Below, one piece after another: positions 47,286-62,273 of a DNA stretch of 64,000 nucleotides. The DNA comes from Syncephalastrum monosporum B8922 (taxonomy: Eukaryota; Mucoromycota; Mucoromycetes; Mucorales; Syncephalastraceae). The stretch is from NCBI GenBank assembly GCA_000697355.1, contig JNEN01001265.1:1-64000 (forward strand), in the 5' to 3' direction. The number at the start of each line of letters is the position of its first letter. Positions within the stretch are counted from its first letter, which is position 1. Both the position numbers and the translations under genes were made by a program. The notes below the pieces were generated by a model, which was not told where the DNA came from, ran no database searches, and saw only the letters and a list, made by a program, of their open reading frames with translations.

Positions 47286-47958
47286 TTAATTGCCAAGTGC
47301 ATGCTGGCTTGCAAACTTTCGTGCAGCCTCAATGCCCTATAGCCCGAATATATCAATGTCTTGTTCTTTCTGTTCCATCCTCAATCTATCAGTCATACCT
47401 GTTCATGGTACACTGCACCCACCAATGCTTGTAATGCGCTGGCCTTGATCTTATGGTCCTTTACTACGTTGCCCTGTATCATGCGATATCTAATAAGCAT
47501 CGTCCCTATCCAAATCTTGCGTTGTGCCCTGTCCTTACATGGGAGTATTGTAAGCCTTCTTCAAGATTCAGCTTGTCAAACTGAGCAGCCAAACGCTCTG
47601 CTGTTAACGCCTGCGTCGTGCTGTTCTCTTCGGCAAACAGGTCGAGTGCTCGTCGGCCGAGATACGACAGTCGTGTGTTGCAAGGCACCTTGGTGTTTTC
47701 GAACGAGCGATGCGTCAAGGCCTGCTCCAGAATAGAAGGCGTCTGGAATTTCACGCCCAAGCGTTCAGCTGCTGCGGTCGCATTAAACGAAGGCGAGGCC
47801 CTCTTGACAGCTTGTGTTGTTGGTGAGGTATGAAAGGCGCGCACACAGCCTATGAGAGGGGCCAATGTCGAGTCAATAACGGGCCATTCGCATTGTCACG
47901 CTGGGGTAGATAAAAAGCGTGATGGGTTACCTCGTGTAATTGCCAAGGACCGCAACAT
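47286..47958 (-). CDS. RNase III-like mitochondrial ribosomal protein (mL57/mL44 type), with frameshift
   Basis: Mitochondrial large-subunit ribosomal protein with a non-catalytic RNase III fold. The first exon (47958-47931, MLRSLAITR) joins GCVRAFHTSPTTQAVKRASP, a mitochondrial presequence. The RNase III-like domain reads LGVKFQTPSILEQALTHRSF, then RLSYLGRRALDLFAEE and AERLAAQFDKLNLEEGLQ. After HVRTGHNARF near 47505 the frame closes at a TAG. The family sequence continues in another frame with IGTMLIRYRMIQGN, KIKASALQALVGAVYHEQ and, after one intron, GIEAARKFASQHALGN. A canonical intron cannot bridge the shift: the only in-frame option is about 26 bases (GTAAGG to CAAG). A sequencing error, a true frameshift or an ultra-short intron are the choices. 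Confidence 0.75.
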
Positions 47959-50701
47959 TGTGTCGTATAGGATTACTATGATTATTGAAGGGCTGTGCGT
48001 AGTAAAGGAAGCGAAGTTGACAGGCCACAGGCGGGGTCCTACAGAGTGGCTTGTTCCGGATTTGGGCATTCCCAATCAGAGGGACAGTGACATCCTGGCC
48101 TAATGGCCTGTCCTCTTTTTCTCAAAAACAAAAAAAACCAGTATTCTTTGCACCTGCAAGTACAATGATGGCAGGTTCGACCCACTCTATTCTGCATCAA
48201 TGTAATCTATCTTATTGTGAAAGAAAGGGAATAATCGACAATGCAAATATCCATTGAGGCGGCAAGTTTTTTTAATGTTCCATTACTATTTGTGTAAATG
48301 CATGCCTACCATACTGTCATTTACTGTTGCATCATCACTTCAAAACCATGTCTTGGTATCGCGGCTGCTCTCACGGCAGAAAAGCAACCTGAGAAATTTC
48401 TCTACATTTGCAGACATCTACATATATGTTGCCATTTCATACTTACATGCATGCCTGTATTTTGCATATGCTCTTCTTTCTCGCTCTCCATTCCACTAAA
48501 CCCCGGACTCGTTAGTGGATTAAGACCTGTGTTGAATGATGCTTCTGCATTTTCTTCTTCGAGACACATACCATGTTCGGACAGCATTTAGTAGGAGGAT
48601 ACCTTTGGATATCCTTTGTGTTGTGGCTGCTCACCGCTGCGTCTGGATGCAGAAGATGCAGGGGCGTTTGCAGACATAAAGCAACGACATGAGAACCACG
48701 TCGCTGCCTTGTCCGACCATCTGCCAGATACATAAATGTGCATGACTTACATATTCAGGATAGTACAATTGAGGTATTGCCTTCGAGTCTGGTAGCGTTG
48801 AGGACGGCCGATAGAATCAGCAAGCTCTCTCATTTGAAGAGAGCAGTCTCAACTACAAAATATGGGACATCTACCATTAGTATGCGCCATCCTCCTAACG
48901 CCACGCTTCAATAACTTACGAACGGGGGCTAGACAAATTAGCCTCCTTCCTTGTGATGAACAAGTACAACTACGTATATCACTGCTTACTGCACTCCCTC
49001 CTCCTGCCGTGCCTGGGGGTGTCTCGTGAGTCCCATACTGTACGCCAATTCGTTGAACTTAATCGGTAAAAGTGCAAAAGTGCATATTGCAAATTATCCT
49101 ATGACTTCTATGATTTTACCACAAACATCCTCACCGTGCATGTCGCTGCCGGAGGAAGATGCAGTTTCGGCTGGTACATCTATTACTGATATGTCTTCAT
49201 CTTGCGTTGCACCTACATTATGGTTTCCTAAGGCTTAGGCATGGGGTACGCACGAGCCATGTTTTGTCCTCATAATGATATGAAGCAGGTTCAAATCTGG
49301 TTCAGAGTCGGTATGTCAATTAGCCTATGCATCTCATAGGAACCTGCTGGAGGCATCGCCAAAGTGACACATTTTCTTGACGATAGTGAAAAGCTGCCTG
49401 TCTGCTAACCATTTGACAGCAGGAGAGACTGCACCCGCATTGCAGCCATCGGCATCCTGATGTCGTACTCATTGTCTCTTTTTTAAAAATTTTCTCTTTT
49501 CAGTACAAGGAACTGCAAAAGTAGCAAACCTGTTATACTGCAGTAGTACTGATGCGCTCTTTTAGATCGATTTTAGCGGCCACTGGCCTCTCTACAGATA
49601 GACACCCCGTCCTCCTTACATTACTCGATTCTCTTTTCTTACCAACAAGAACGGCAGGAAACTAATGTAATCAATGTTAAATAAATCGTACAATGCAATT
49701 CACGGTCGGATGACTATAGAGACATATCAGAGCAAAAACTGTTATCAACTCCGTATAGACAAAGCGGAATCGGTGAAGTTTCGACTAACGTATTACTCGT
49801 GCCCCTTGCTTGCTGTCCCTCTACTGTCCCTTATCGCTATCAGCAACAGCACCTAGGGACAGAGGGCCAACTCCCGCAGGATGATGCGGTATATTATTGT
49901 GGTTACCGGAGGATCGGGGCAAAAGTAGTCGTCGTTTCACTTGGGAATGCGTGGGCGACCCGTCTGGTCGGTAGCAACGACCCTAAAAAAAGACATGCAG
50001 ATCACGGACCGCAGAGTCTCTTTCTGTGGAGGCACATATACATACGACAAAGTAAGGAAAAGTGAAAGAACTACGGAATTTTTCCGTCCCACAACTGCTA
50101 CTAGGTATGGCCGTAAACAAAGCAGTGTGGGTCACCTGTGCTCTTAAATTCCTCGCTACTGTTATTGTCATTTATGCGCAGAGCGAACTAAAAGATGATT
50201 AACTTTCCAAAACAAGAGAGCTCCTGAGCAAGCGAGAAAGAGCGACGTTATTTTCGTTACCCCGCTGTGCAACTGCGTGACTACTTGACGGGATCGCAAT
50301 CGGCAGAGTTTGGTCCTCCCCTACACATCGCCTGTGGAAGTCCTTGCTTTAGTGTGGTTTGTGTCTTTGCAAAAGCCAGAGAGAAGCAGGAGTAAGAAAG
50401 AAGGGGCACTATACAAAGTTTACAGAAAACGTAATAGACAAAAAAGAAGAAAAAGAAAGATCTTCAGCATACACCATACAGGTATGCATACATTTCATCG
50501 CTTGACAGCAACAAATCAAAAGAAAGTGAGAAAACTGTATATTTATTATCATGACCATACCCACAGAGATGATTTGATCCAGCTACTGCATGTGAAGGGA
50601 AAGTGGAATTTCTTCTGTGCAGTACAATGGCGGAAAAAGACAGGATATGAATGTATTTATGAAGGGCGATTGCTATATAAAACGACAATGTGGAGAGTAG
50701 A
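47959..50701. other. 2.7 kb region without a recognised gene
   Basis: No exon chain or RNA gene supported on either strand. Open frames are short or unlike any family I know, including a Lys/Arg-rich plus-strand frame at 50310-50801 that overlaps the end of a better-supported minus-strand gene. Confidence 0.45.
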
Positions 50702-51785
50702 TCAGGACTTGGTGGAGCTTGCAGGGCTGCTGCCAGCGCTGCTGTTGTTCGTTGGGAAAGCACTCTTGAGCTTCTTAAAGATCGCCCGTTTCTTGTTTTG
50801 ATCTTTGTTATTGCTGCAAGAGTTCATGTCTTGTTGCTGGTTCTGCTGTCGGTTCACAATGGAGATGATGGGTGACTTGGGAAGGAGGGGTGTTTTGGTT
50901 GTCCGTTTGGATCGCTGCTGCTCTGCAGGCCGGACTTGATTTTTGCTACAGATGGAAGAGCAACGAAACACATCATCAGTACACTGCACGCACAGATTTG
51001 CATCTATTTCTTGCTAGAACCTACTCTGCGACTTTCTTGAGATCGGGGTTGACGATAGGTCTCGTGCGCTCCTTGATATCTTTGCAACGATCTCGTGTGT
51101 TGGGCACACGAGAGCATCGAGTGTTGCGTCCGGTCGTGTGCTCCTCCTTCTGGGCAGCCGCGATGCGCTGCTGGTGGCGCTGCTGCTGATAAAACAAGAA
51201 TCGCTTTGCCTCTTCCTCTTCATCTTCAGCCGTCACGGGCTCACGGGGTATCCAGCGCCAATCTTGCGGCGCATGGTCCAATTGGATGGGATGTTTCTTT
51301 GGCAATAACTCAGGGCTGCCAGGGCGCTCCACATGGGCCAGTTCCGAGAAAGATATGACCTGTGCGCAGTGGGGTCCGTGGTGCGCTGGGGTGTAGTTGC
51401 TACTAGCTGCGGTTGAGCTCTCTTCGTTGCTGTTGATACTGCTCAGGTCGTCAATGTCCACGATAGGCAGCGTATTGTACTCATGCGGGCTTGTGCTATA
51501 TTTGCGGTCGTGCTTCCGCAAATAGACAGACGATCGGTCGCTTTCGATTGTGCTCTCGAAGCCGCTGTCACGCTTGCAATCAACCCCCGATGTATTGGGC
51601 GTATCTCGTATAGAAGATTGCTCTGGGTTGTTTGTCGGTGGGGTGGCTACCGCAGGTGAGTGAGCATCACTATGGTCTTTAAGAGACGCGCCAAGTGTGG
51701 TTTCTGTGATGCTCGTTTGCACGTGCAATCGGGTGTCAGGGCAACCCACATCTGTGCGTATGATCGGGTTTAGCCGCAGCAGCAT
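50702..51785 (-). CDS. Disordered protein of unknown function
   Basis: Two exons (51785-51025 and 50945-50702) give 334 residues. The first exon encodes a Ser/Thr-rich, probably disordered region with a few conserved-looking islands: KRDSGFESTIESDRSSVYLR, EYNTLPIVDIDDLSSINSNE and IQLDHAPQDWRWIPREPVTA, followed by an acidic EDEEEEAKRF helix and a Gln-rich segment. The second exon is basic, Gln/Asn-rich, with KRAIFKKLKSAFP near the C-terminus. That amphipathic basic segment could bind membranes or partners. No catalytic domain is recognised. The PQDWRWIP block looks like a short linear motif and is the best handle for finding homologues. The canonical intron joins in frame. Confidence 0.72.
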
Positions 51786-52107
51786 TTTCCTCACGAAGTA
51801 AAAGAAACAAACAAAAGAAATAAAAAGTGGTAACGAGATCGGGGTGAGTCGATGTGTGTAGCTTAACTGTAAAGAAAAGAGGGAAACAGAGAGAAGAGAA
51901 AGAGAAAGAGAAAGAGAAAGGGAAGAAGGGGTTGAGGATGCCACTAAATGGCTGTCGTGAGGTAGAAGGGCAAAGAATGCGTTATGCAGTAGAACGTACG
52001 CCACAGATTTATATTATTAGCGCACGCAAAAAAGTTTGTAGTGAATCTACAAATACAATCATTGGATACTCAATATGCGTGCGTGTTGCTGCTTCTGCTG
52101 TTGGGTA

Positions 52108-52138
<31 letters not shown>

Positions 52139-54226
52139 AGCAGCAGAAAAAGAGCACCCTACTTACATACACACAGATTCGATGCACCCCCATCCCAAAG
52201 CGGCTGCGACCAAAGTTTCCGATCTTCATCCCCGGATGAAAGCGAGGAGAGGCAGGTACTTGCATCCCGCTTCTCTGCTAATGTATACGGCATCGGTGTT
52301 GAGAAAAAATAAGGATACCGTTTTTTTCTTTCTCAGTTTTACGCTTTGCAGGAGTGGGGGAGTTGTGTCTTGTGCGGCAAGCTGCATAACATTAGATTTC
52401 TTCGAATATAATTACCTTTGGGGGGGGGGCGATGTTGACCCATATGAGCTCTATGTGAAATTTGCACTATTTTTTTGGCCCACCTAGTCCTGTGAGGTGC
52501 CGTGTTTTTGTATGAGTGGCGAAAGATCATATAGCCAAGGGGCCTCCGCGGAGGCGTCTAAAATTCTCCTTATATCAAACGGCTCGAGAGCAGGCTGTTA
52601 AGTTACCATTATTTCAAAAAAAAAAAAAAGTCCAAGGAGGGCCCTCTCAGGGGCATAAAAAAAGAAAAGCGTTATCCACACATCTACACACTAGCTAACA
52701 CATACACGCTGCTGGGCATACATGTATAGAGCATTGAGTCAAATAGATGAAAATGGAAGGTACCTATGGAATGAACAGTGGCGTGCGCGTTTGTAATGAA
52801 ATCCGAAACCAGTGAGTTGCTGAAGGTCAGTTCATTATGCCTATCTTGGTATTTTTTCAGTTACCTCAAAGGTTACCCTGAGCAAAAAAAAAGGAAAAAC
52901 GAAAATGGGAAAAAACAAAAACCAACGCCTGCTTGTAGCTGTCCAGTGGAGTACAAGAAAAAGGTAGACGGAGACCAATTCCAAAGTGCTTCGCGAGAGG
53001 TGCCAAGTTGGTGGTGCGAGCGTCGGGCATGCATTTGTTTGTATGTCCTCTGTTTTATCTTTCGCCTTCTCTCACCATCTCAGCAGCACTGCATGCATTT
53101 AAGACAAATCTAGCTCTCATAAAGTATACTCACATGTGACGCTGAAGCATCTTGGCCCATCGTATCGACATGTAATTGGCTGTATCGGTAACCTGGTCAC
53201 AACCATGCCAAAACCTCAGACTTGTAAGTCCTTTTTCTTTCACAGCTTTAATCGACGTGAATGCTTCAAGGCTAAGCCAACCTAAAGCTTATTGGTGATA
53301 GTCAAACTCTTTAGAAAGACAAACAATGGACCGGATTAGTGTACGACGTATTATTTCTCCGTGCCCACGGCCAAATTTCATGATGGAAGTAATAAAAAAG
53401 AGCAAAGAAAAAAAAGAGTAGGCAAAACTCTTGCGTAAGAAACGGGTCTTGCAGTGGGAGTATTGAATATTGATAGGCTTATTATAGCGCATATATTATG
53501 GATCTGTTAATACACTGCCCTAAAATGCTCGTACTGCGAGGTGAAAGAGTAACCCAGATAAAACAGGTGGCCAGTGGGTGGGAACGGCAATCTTGACATT
53601 ATCCTTAAAGAGGAAGGGAGTGCTTAAAAGTTCTTTCGTTTGGAGTAGAAGTTGATTTCAACATAAAACAAGACGAGCCATGCACGCCTTTCCATATGGT
53701 ACATATTGCTACCGCCTGGATACTCTCTCACTCGGTGGATACGGATGGGGTGCATGTCAGGGAAGCTGTAATGATGGGTTCGTGTGGATATCCACGCAGA
53801 TCCTGAAACAATTTACGCTTGTATGGGTATGACTAATGATGGGGCTTCCTTCTCAGGGTGCGATGGGGCCAATCACAATGGGGGGGTATGTGAGCGATAG
53901 GAAAATCAGAAAGGTAGATATATCAAGGACGCACATATGCCTCCATGCTCTTGAGCTGCTAGAGCTGAAGATGAGCGTGGTGACTTGCTCTGTGCAGCTG
54001 TCATCATAGCAGGACTGGAAAAGGGCACAGTGAGAATGGTTGGAAATACAAGGCGTCGGACTATGAAAGTGTAAGTGAAGGGTCCCCAGGGAAGGGAGAG
54101 TGAGGGAACCAACCCGCGGCTTCTAAGCTACAATTACCTAATACTGCCACTGCGTTTTGAAACAGCCGAATATTTCTTCCTTTTTCTTTCATTTCTTCCT
54201 TTCCATATACCAAGACCGACATCACA
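51786..54226. other. 2.4 kb intergenic region with low-complexity tracts
   Basis: Contains a GAAAGA-type tract (about 51895-51922), a CAG/CAA trinucleotide tract (52108-52146), a G-run (about 52421-52430), a perfect 14-base palindrome (52542-52555) and an A-run (about 52617-52630). No gene is supported; short frames that read through the CAG/CAA tract are artefacts of the repeat. Confidence 0.5.
52108..52146 (+). repeat. CAG/CAA trinucleotide microsatellite
   Basis: About thirteen CAG or CAA units upstream of the unknown minus-strand gene. It lies in no supported coding frame. Confidence 0.85.
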
Positions 54227-55517
54227 ATGTTCTTTGATGACAAGAGACCATTGGCAGCAAAAGAGGCTGGTCTCTCGGCTCAGGACTCTTCAGGGAGGCA
54301 AATAAGCCTTTTAAACGATTCCGCTGCTGCTGCCGCCGCACTGCAGCCCACAGCGACAACAACGACGGGCAACGGCACTAGGGCTATGGATATCAATATG
54401 AATAGTGACCTTCCTTCACGACCGCCGTTCCCTGATTACGATTACAGTGCATCACCACCATCGCCTACGTCTTCGTCTGTCTCCTCTTGTGATGAGAGTA
54501 ATCACAGGAGCAGTGCTGACTCTTCTGAGGCTATTACTCCTCCCACCTGGGCCTCCCCCCAACAGCAGTTGCAACAGCAGCAACAGCGACAGCAGCAACA
54601 GCAGCAGCACCAACAGGGTCTCAAGGCAGGCGGAGGCGGACGACGTAAATACCACTGCACCGAGCCTGGCTGCAACAAGAGTTTCACTACAAGGTAAACA
54701 GAAGAAGCAGGATTTTATATGTGGTCCTGCTTGCCACTTTTTCAAGCCGGAGTGTAACCTGTTTATATAACAATATAAATGTAGTGGTCATCTGGCGAGA
54801 CACAACCGGATCCACACTGGCGAGAAAAACTTCCCCTGCTTGTTTCCAGGATGTCAGTCTCGGTTTTCTCGCCAGGACAACATGATGCAGCATTACCGTA
54901 CCCACATGTCTCCCAAGTCGAGACGCACACAGCGGAACAAGCCTTCGGCTTCGAGCCTTTCAAACGTTGCACATGAAGAAGTTCGACCCCGTCCTCGTTT
55001 GCACGCACACCACCGCATCCGGTCTGACCCGTTTGGTGTCGATCCGCCACTGACCATCGACCAACACTTGAGCAACTATCACCGCTCACTCAACCCTCGT
55101 CATCCGCCTCCGTCTTCTCCTCAACAACAGCAACCACAGCAACACCACCCCTCCAGCACAGCCACTACCGGCGCTACCGACCGCCACCCTTCCTCCCCTT
55201 CCCCACAGCCTGATCATGCTGGATCAGCGCCGTCCTCTTCAGATACGCTCGCAGCCGCACCACCCGCATCACAACAACCCACGTCCGCACAGCAATCACG
55301 ACCTAGCCACAATCACCACTACAAAAATCATCACTCCCACGATACACTGCAGCCTTTTTATCAGCACCGGCCCTTGACGCTATGGAAACCCACCGCGCAA
55401 CCGGTAGAGCTGCCCTTTACTCTGTTGCATCCACCTATGAGAGACATTGAAAACCTTGATGAAGAGGAGCAGCAGAACTTGCTGCAGCTTGCCAATGTCG
55501 TCACTACCTTTGGCTAG
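54227..55517 (+). CDS. C2H2 zinc finger transcription factor, Nrg1-like
   Basis: Two exons (54227-54693, 54785-55517) give 399 residues. Two C2H2 fingers sit in the middle. The first, YHCTEPGCNKSFTTR joined across the intron to SGHLARHNRIH, has CX4CX12HX3H spacing. A TGEKNF linker leads to the second, FPCLFPGCQSRFSRQDNMMQ followed by HYRTH. The SGHLARHNRIHTGE and FxRQDNxMQHYxTH wording closely matches yeast and Candida Nrg1/Nrg2, glucose-repression and filamentation repressors, so a repressor role is inferred. The N-terminus is Ala/Thr/Ser-rich with a poly-Gln run. The long C-terminal tail is Pro/His/Gln-rich and ends in an acidic amphipathic helix (MRDIENLDEEEQQNLLQLAN). Without the splice the fingers are cut in two. 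Confidence 0.92.
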
Positions 55518-59976
<4,459 letters not shown>

Positions 59977-60236
59977 AGTTACCACTTACTCACTAATTGC
60001 GCTTTATCTCTATAATTCACTTCCATACTCCCTTTGTCTCCTTCTATCTCCTCTTCTATTCACCTGTTGTCCTGCTTTGTAATGAATTAGAAACAAACTA
60101 CTTTATTTCGTTCCTGTGAAATGTATACTCTTTGGGTTTCCCCAAGCAACAAATTGGATGCGCGTACGTAAGAGTGAGTGCATGTGTGTTTGAAAGAAGA
60201 ACGGAATGATATGTATGTAGGGTTACAGCAAGGAAA

Positions 60237-60563
60237 TTAGCACTGAATGACCTCGGACGACTGGACGTTAGTGTTGAGGATACCACCCTTGAGCAGGTTG
60301 TTGAGCAAGCCCTTGGTGCTGCCCTCGTTGTTGCTACCGCCCACAGACTGGGATCCACCCTTGCCCTTGCCGCACTGAATGGTCTTGGACTGCTTGACGT
60401 TCGTATTCAGCACACCATCCTTAAGGACGTTGTTAAGGAGTCCCGAAGTGTCGCCCTCGTTGTTGTTACCGCCAGCGGACATATGGCTACCGGGGACAGG
60501 TACAGCAGCAGCCGAGAAGGCAAAGAAAGCAATGGTAGAAGCGAGGATGAACGAGGTCTTCAT
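60237..60563 (-). CDS. Small secreted protein with internal duplication
   Basis: Single exon, 108 residues. A signal peptide (MKTSFILASTIAFFAFSAAA) precedes two tandem copies of a 36-residue module. Module 1: SAGGNNNEGDTSGLLNNVLK, DGVLNTNVKQSKTIQC. Module 2: SVGGSNNEGSTKGLLNNLLK, GGILNTNVQSSEVIQC. They are joined by a GKGKGGSQ linker. Each module ends in IQC, so the mature protein has exactly two Cys, one per module, which could pair. The alternating hydrophobic pattern GLLNNxLKxGxLNTNV resembles an amphipathic or beta-arcade unit. No known family is recognised. A TATA box (TATATAAAG, about 60717-60725 on the minus strand) sits about 155 bases upstream of the ATG. Convergent with ERG1. Confidence 0.85.
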   Translation of the reverse strand: MKTSFILASTIAFFAFSAAAVPVPGSHMSAGGNNNEGDTSGLLNNVLKDGVLNTNVKQSKTIQCGKGKGGSQSVGGSNNEGSTKGLLNNLLKGGILNTNVQSSEVIQC

Positions 60564-61138
60564 GGTTTTTAGTGTAAAGTAAAGAGGTGAGGGAGAGGTG
60601 TTGGGAAGAGTGAAAGGAGCTGGATGCGGGCTGAAAGGAGCTTGGAAAGAGAGAGAGCGAGAGAGAGCGAAAGAGAAGAGACGTTGGATATGGCTAAGAT
60701 CCTGCCATGGATCTGTCTTTATATACCTTCAGAAAAGGACAACCCCATAATTAGGACTCCTTGAAGTATTGCAAGTTTGCCAGTACTCGTTATTCTGTTT
60801 GACATCTCCATTATGCTTTTTTGTTCCGCACAAACCTGCTGCCTCCTATTTTTTTTTTTTTTTGGCAGGTCATGCTCTAATTGGCTCTTGGTAAATGAAG
60901 TGTCTCTAACGCTGCTCGTTGCCACATGGTGTCATTGACCCTGAAGAAGAAACTTGCTTGTCCCTGACTTGCAGTATAAACCATACATGTTGCAACAGTA
61001 CGTTTTGGTACCTGCATCCATCCCTCTCAGACAGTGCACGCGCGTTTGGACCAACTGCACTTTGCGCACCAACATCGCAGAATAGTATCAGTAATGCTTT
61101 CTTTGCAACTGTATATTTGTTGTATCGTACAAGATGAA
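60564..61138. other. Promoter side of small secreted protein gene
   Basis: GA/CT-rich leader (about 60570-60680), a TATA box at about 60717-60725 (minus) and a T-run at about 60850-60862. No further gene is seen up to the MITE. Confidence 0.5.
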
Positions 61139-61140
61139 TA

Positions 61141-61302
61141 AGAATGACACAGTACTGTACAGTACAAAAGAAAAGTGGGCCTCCTTTTGCTCATCAGTCA
61201 GGAGCTTCAAGAGATAATAGCGCAGACACAGAGACGTCGTACGACTCTGCCGCTTACGACTCTGCCGCTCACTTTCTTTACTGTACTTTTTTTTGTCATT
61301 GT
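61141..61302. mobile_element. MITE with imperfect terminal inverted repeats and TA target duplication
   Basis: A 162-base element flanked by TA on both sides (61139-61140 and 61303-61304). The left end AGAATGACACAGTACTGTAC matches the reverse complement of the right end, ACAATGACAAAAAAAAGTAC, and both continue into AGTA, AAGAAA and GTG. The terminal repeats are about 35 bases with small gaps. The core has two tandem copies of a 15-base unit TACGACTCTGCCGCT (61240-61269). It has no coding capacity. TA duplication and size fit a Tc1/mariner-driven MITE. It ends 35 bases from the stop of the neighbouring LYR gene, so it may lie in that gene's 3' untranslated region. Confidence 0.7.
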
Positions 61303-61336
61303 TACTCAAAGGTCGACTCCTTAACGTCCAACTATA

Positions 61337-61853
61337 CTACAGACACAAGTCCAATTCGGCGTTTAGCTTGACACAGACGTCCTGGTAGTCGTCATAGAAC
61401 TCGTTATGAAGAGCTTGGGTCTCCTTCTTCCTTGTGAACCGCGGTGGCCTGTCAAGACAAGCCGGAGGGTGTGAGCCTTGTTGGAGTCCGAGCGTAGATG
61501 CATTATGCTAGCTTCTTTCTGATACTTACCGGACGTCATACAGGGCCTGCTTCTTATCCAATACACACAGATTCCGCACAATGTTATGCTCAAGCCCCTT
61601 ACGTCGGCCTGCTATGTTTAGAAATGCAAGCGTGTTTCGAACTATAACCTACGTTCAGACACAACCTCAACTTAGCGGCAGACAACTCAAACTCACTTTG
61701 CGCGTCGGTCGCATCGACCCCTGGCTGTTCGAATCGGTTCCGCACGCGTCGCCAAAGTGCTTCTTTTAGGTCGCGGTCATATCCAACTGCGGCCGATCCT
61801 GCCCGTAACAGCGCGCGGTACAAGCTCAGCTTGCCCGCTTGCGTGGTAGCCAT
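61337..61853 (-). CDS. LYR-motif (complex 1 LYR family) mitochondrial protein
   Basis: Three exons give about 116 residues from the ATG at 61853; an in-frame ATG at 61976 would add a 41-residue basic extension (MRFMRRKIFAPLQYFLTRFM) that looks like a mitochondrial presequence. The LYR block KLSLYRALLRAG lies near the N-terminus, followed by a three-helix pattern with ALWRRVRNRFEQPGVDA and, after the first intron, GRRKGLEHNIVRNLCVLDKK. LYR proteins bind acyl carrier protein and help assemble respiratory complexes, Fe-S machinery or mitoribosomes. Which member this is cannot be told; the C-terminal RPPRFTRKKETQALHNEFYD is not one I recognise. A MITE sits just beyond its stop. Confidence 0.75.
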
Positions 61854-61976
61854 CGTCTGGGCCGCTGTGCCGTAGCATCGTCTGATCATGGGGCCATAGC
61901 TTGCGACATTAGCCGACATGAATCGTGTCAAGAAGTATTGAAGTGGAGCAAAAATTTTCCGTCTCATAAAGCGCAT

Positions 61977-62273
61977 GCGCTATGCCGCGTAGTGTTAGGA
62001 CCTGTGCTTTGAATGGGAGCTGGTCCGCACCGTTGGTTCAATGCAAAAATAAAAAAAATGTTTGCATCCATCCGTCGTCGCATGGTAACTTAAAAAAGGC
62101 CCCTTATCCGCACTTCATTTGGATCTTGCTTCCGAAAATAAGAAATCAAGGAGTGTATGCACCGTAAATGAACGCTGACTCTTATTTTCTGCGCTTCTCA
62201 TACCTACTTCAGTCCCGTCAACAAATACCCTCGCTCGTGTGGTTTTGAGGCATTGTAAAATAAGGAGAGTAGA
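61977..62273. other. Spacer between GRAM-domain gene and LYR gene
   Basis: Both neighbours are on the minus strand, so this holds the GRAM-domain gene's terminator and the LYR gene's promoter. No gene is seen. Confidence 0.45.

Noticed and set aside
50310..50801. 163-codon plus-strand Lys/Arg-rich frame
   Set aside because: Overlaps the second exon of a better-supported minus-strand gene and shows no domain.
51854..52312. 152-codon plus-strand frame through CAG/CAA repeats
   Set aside because: Driven by simple repeats (GAAAGA and CAG/CAA); no splice or domain support.
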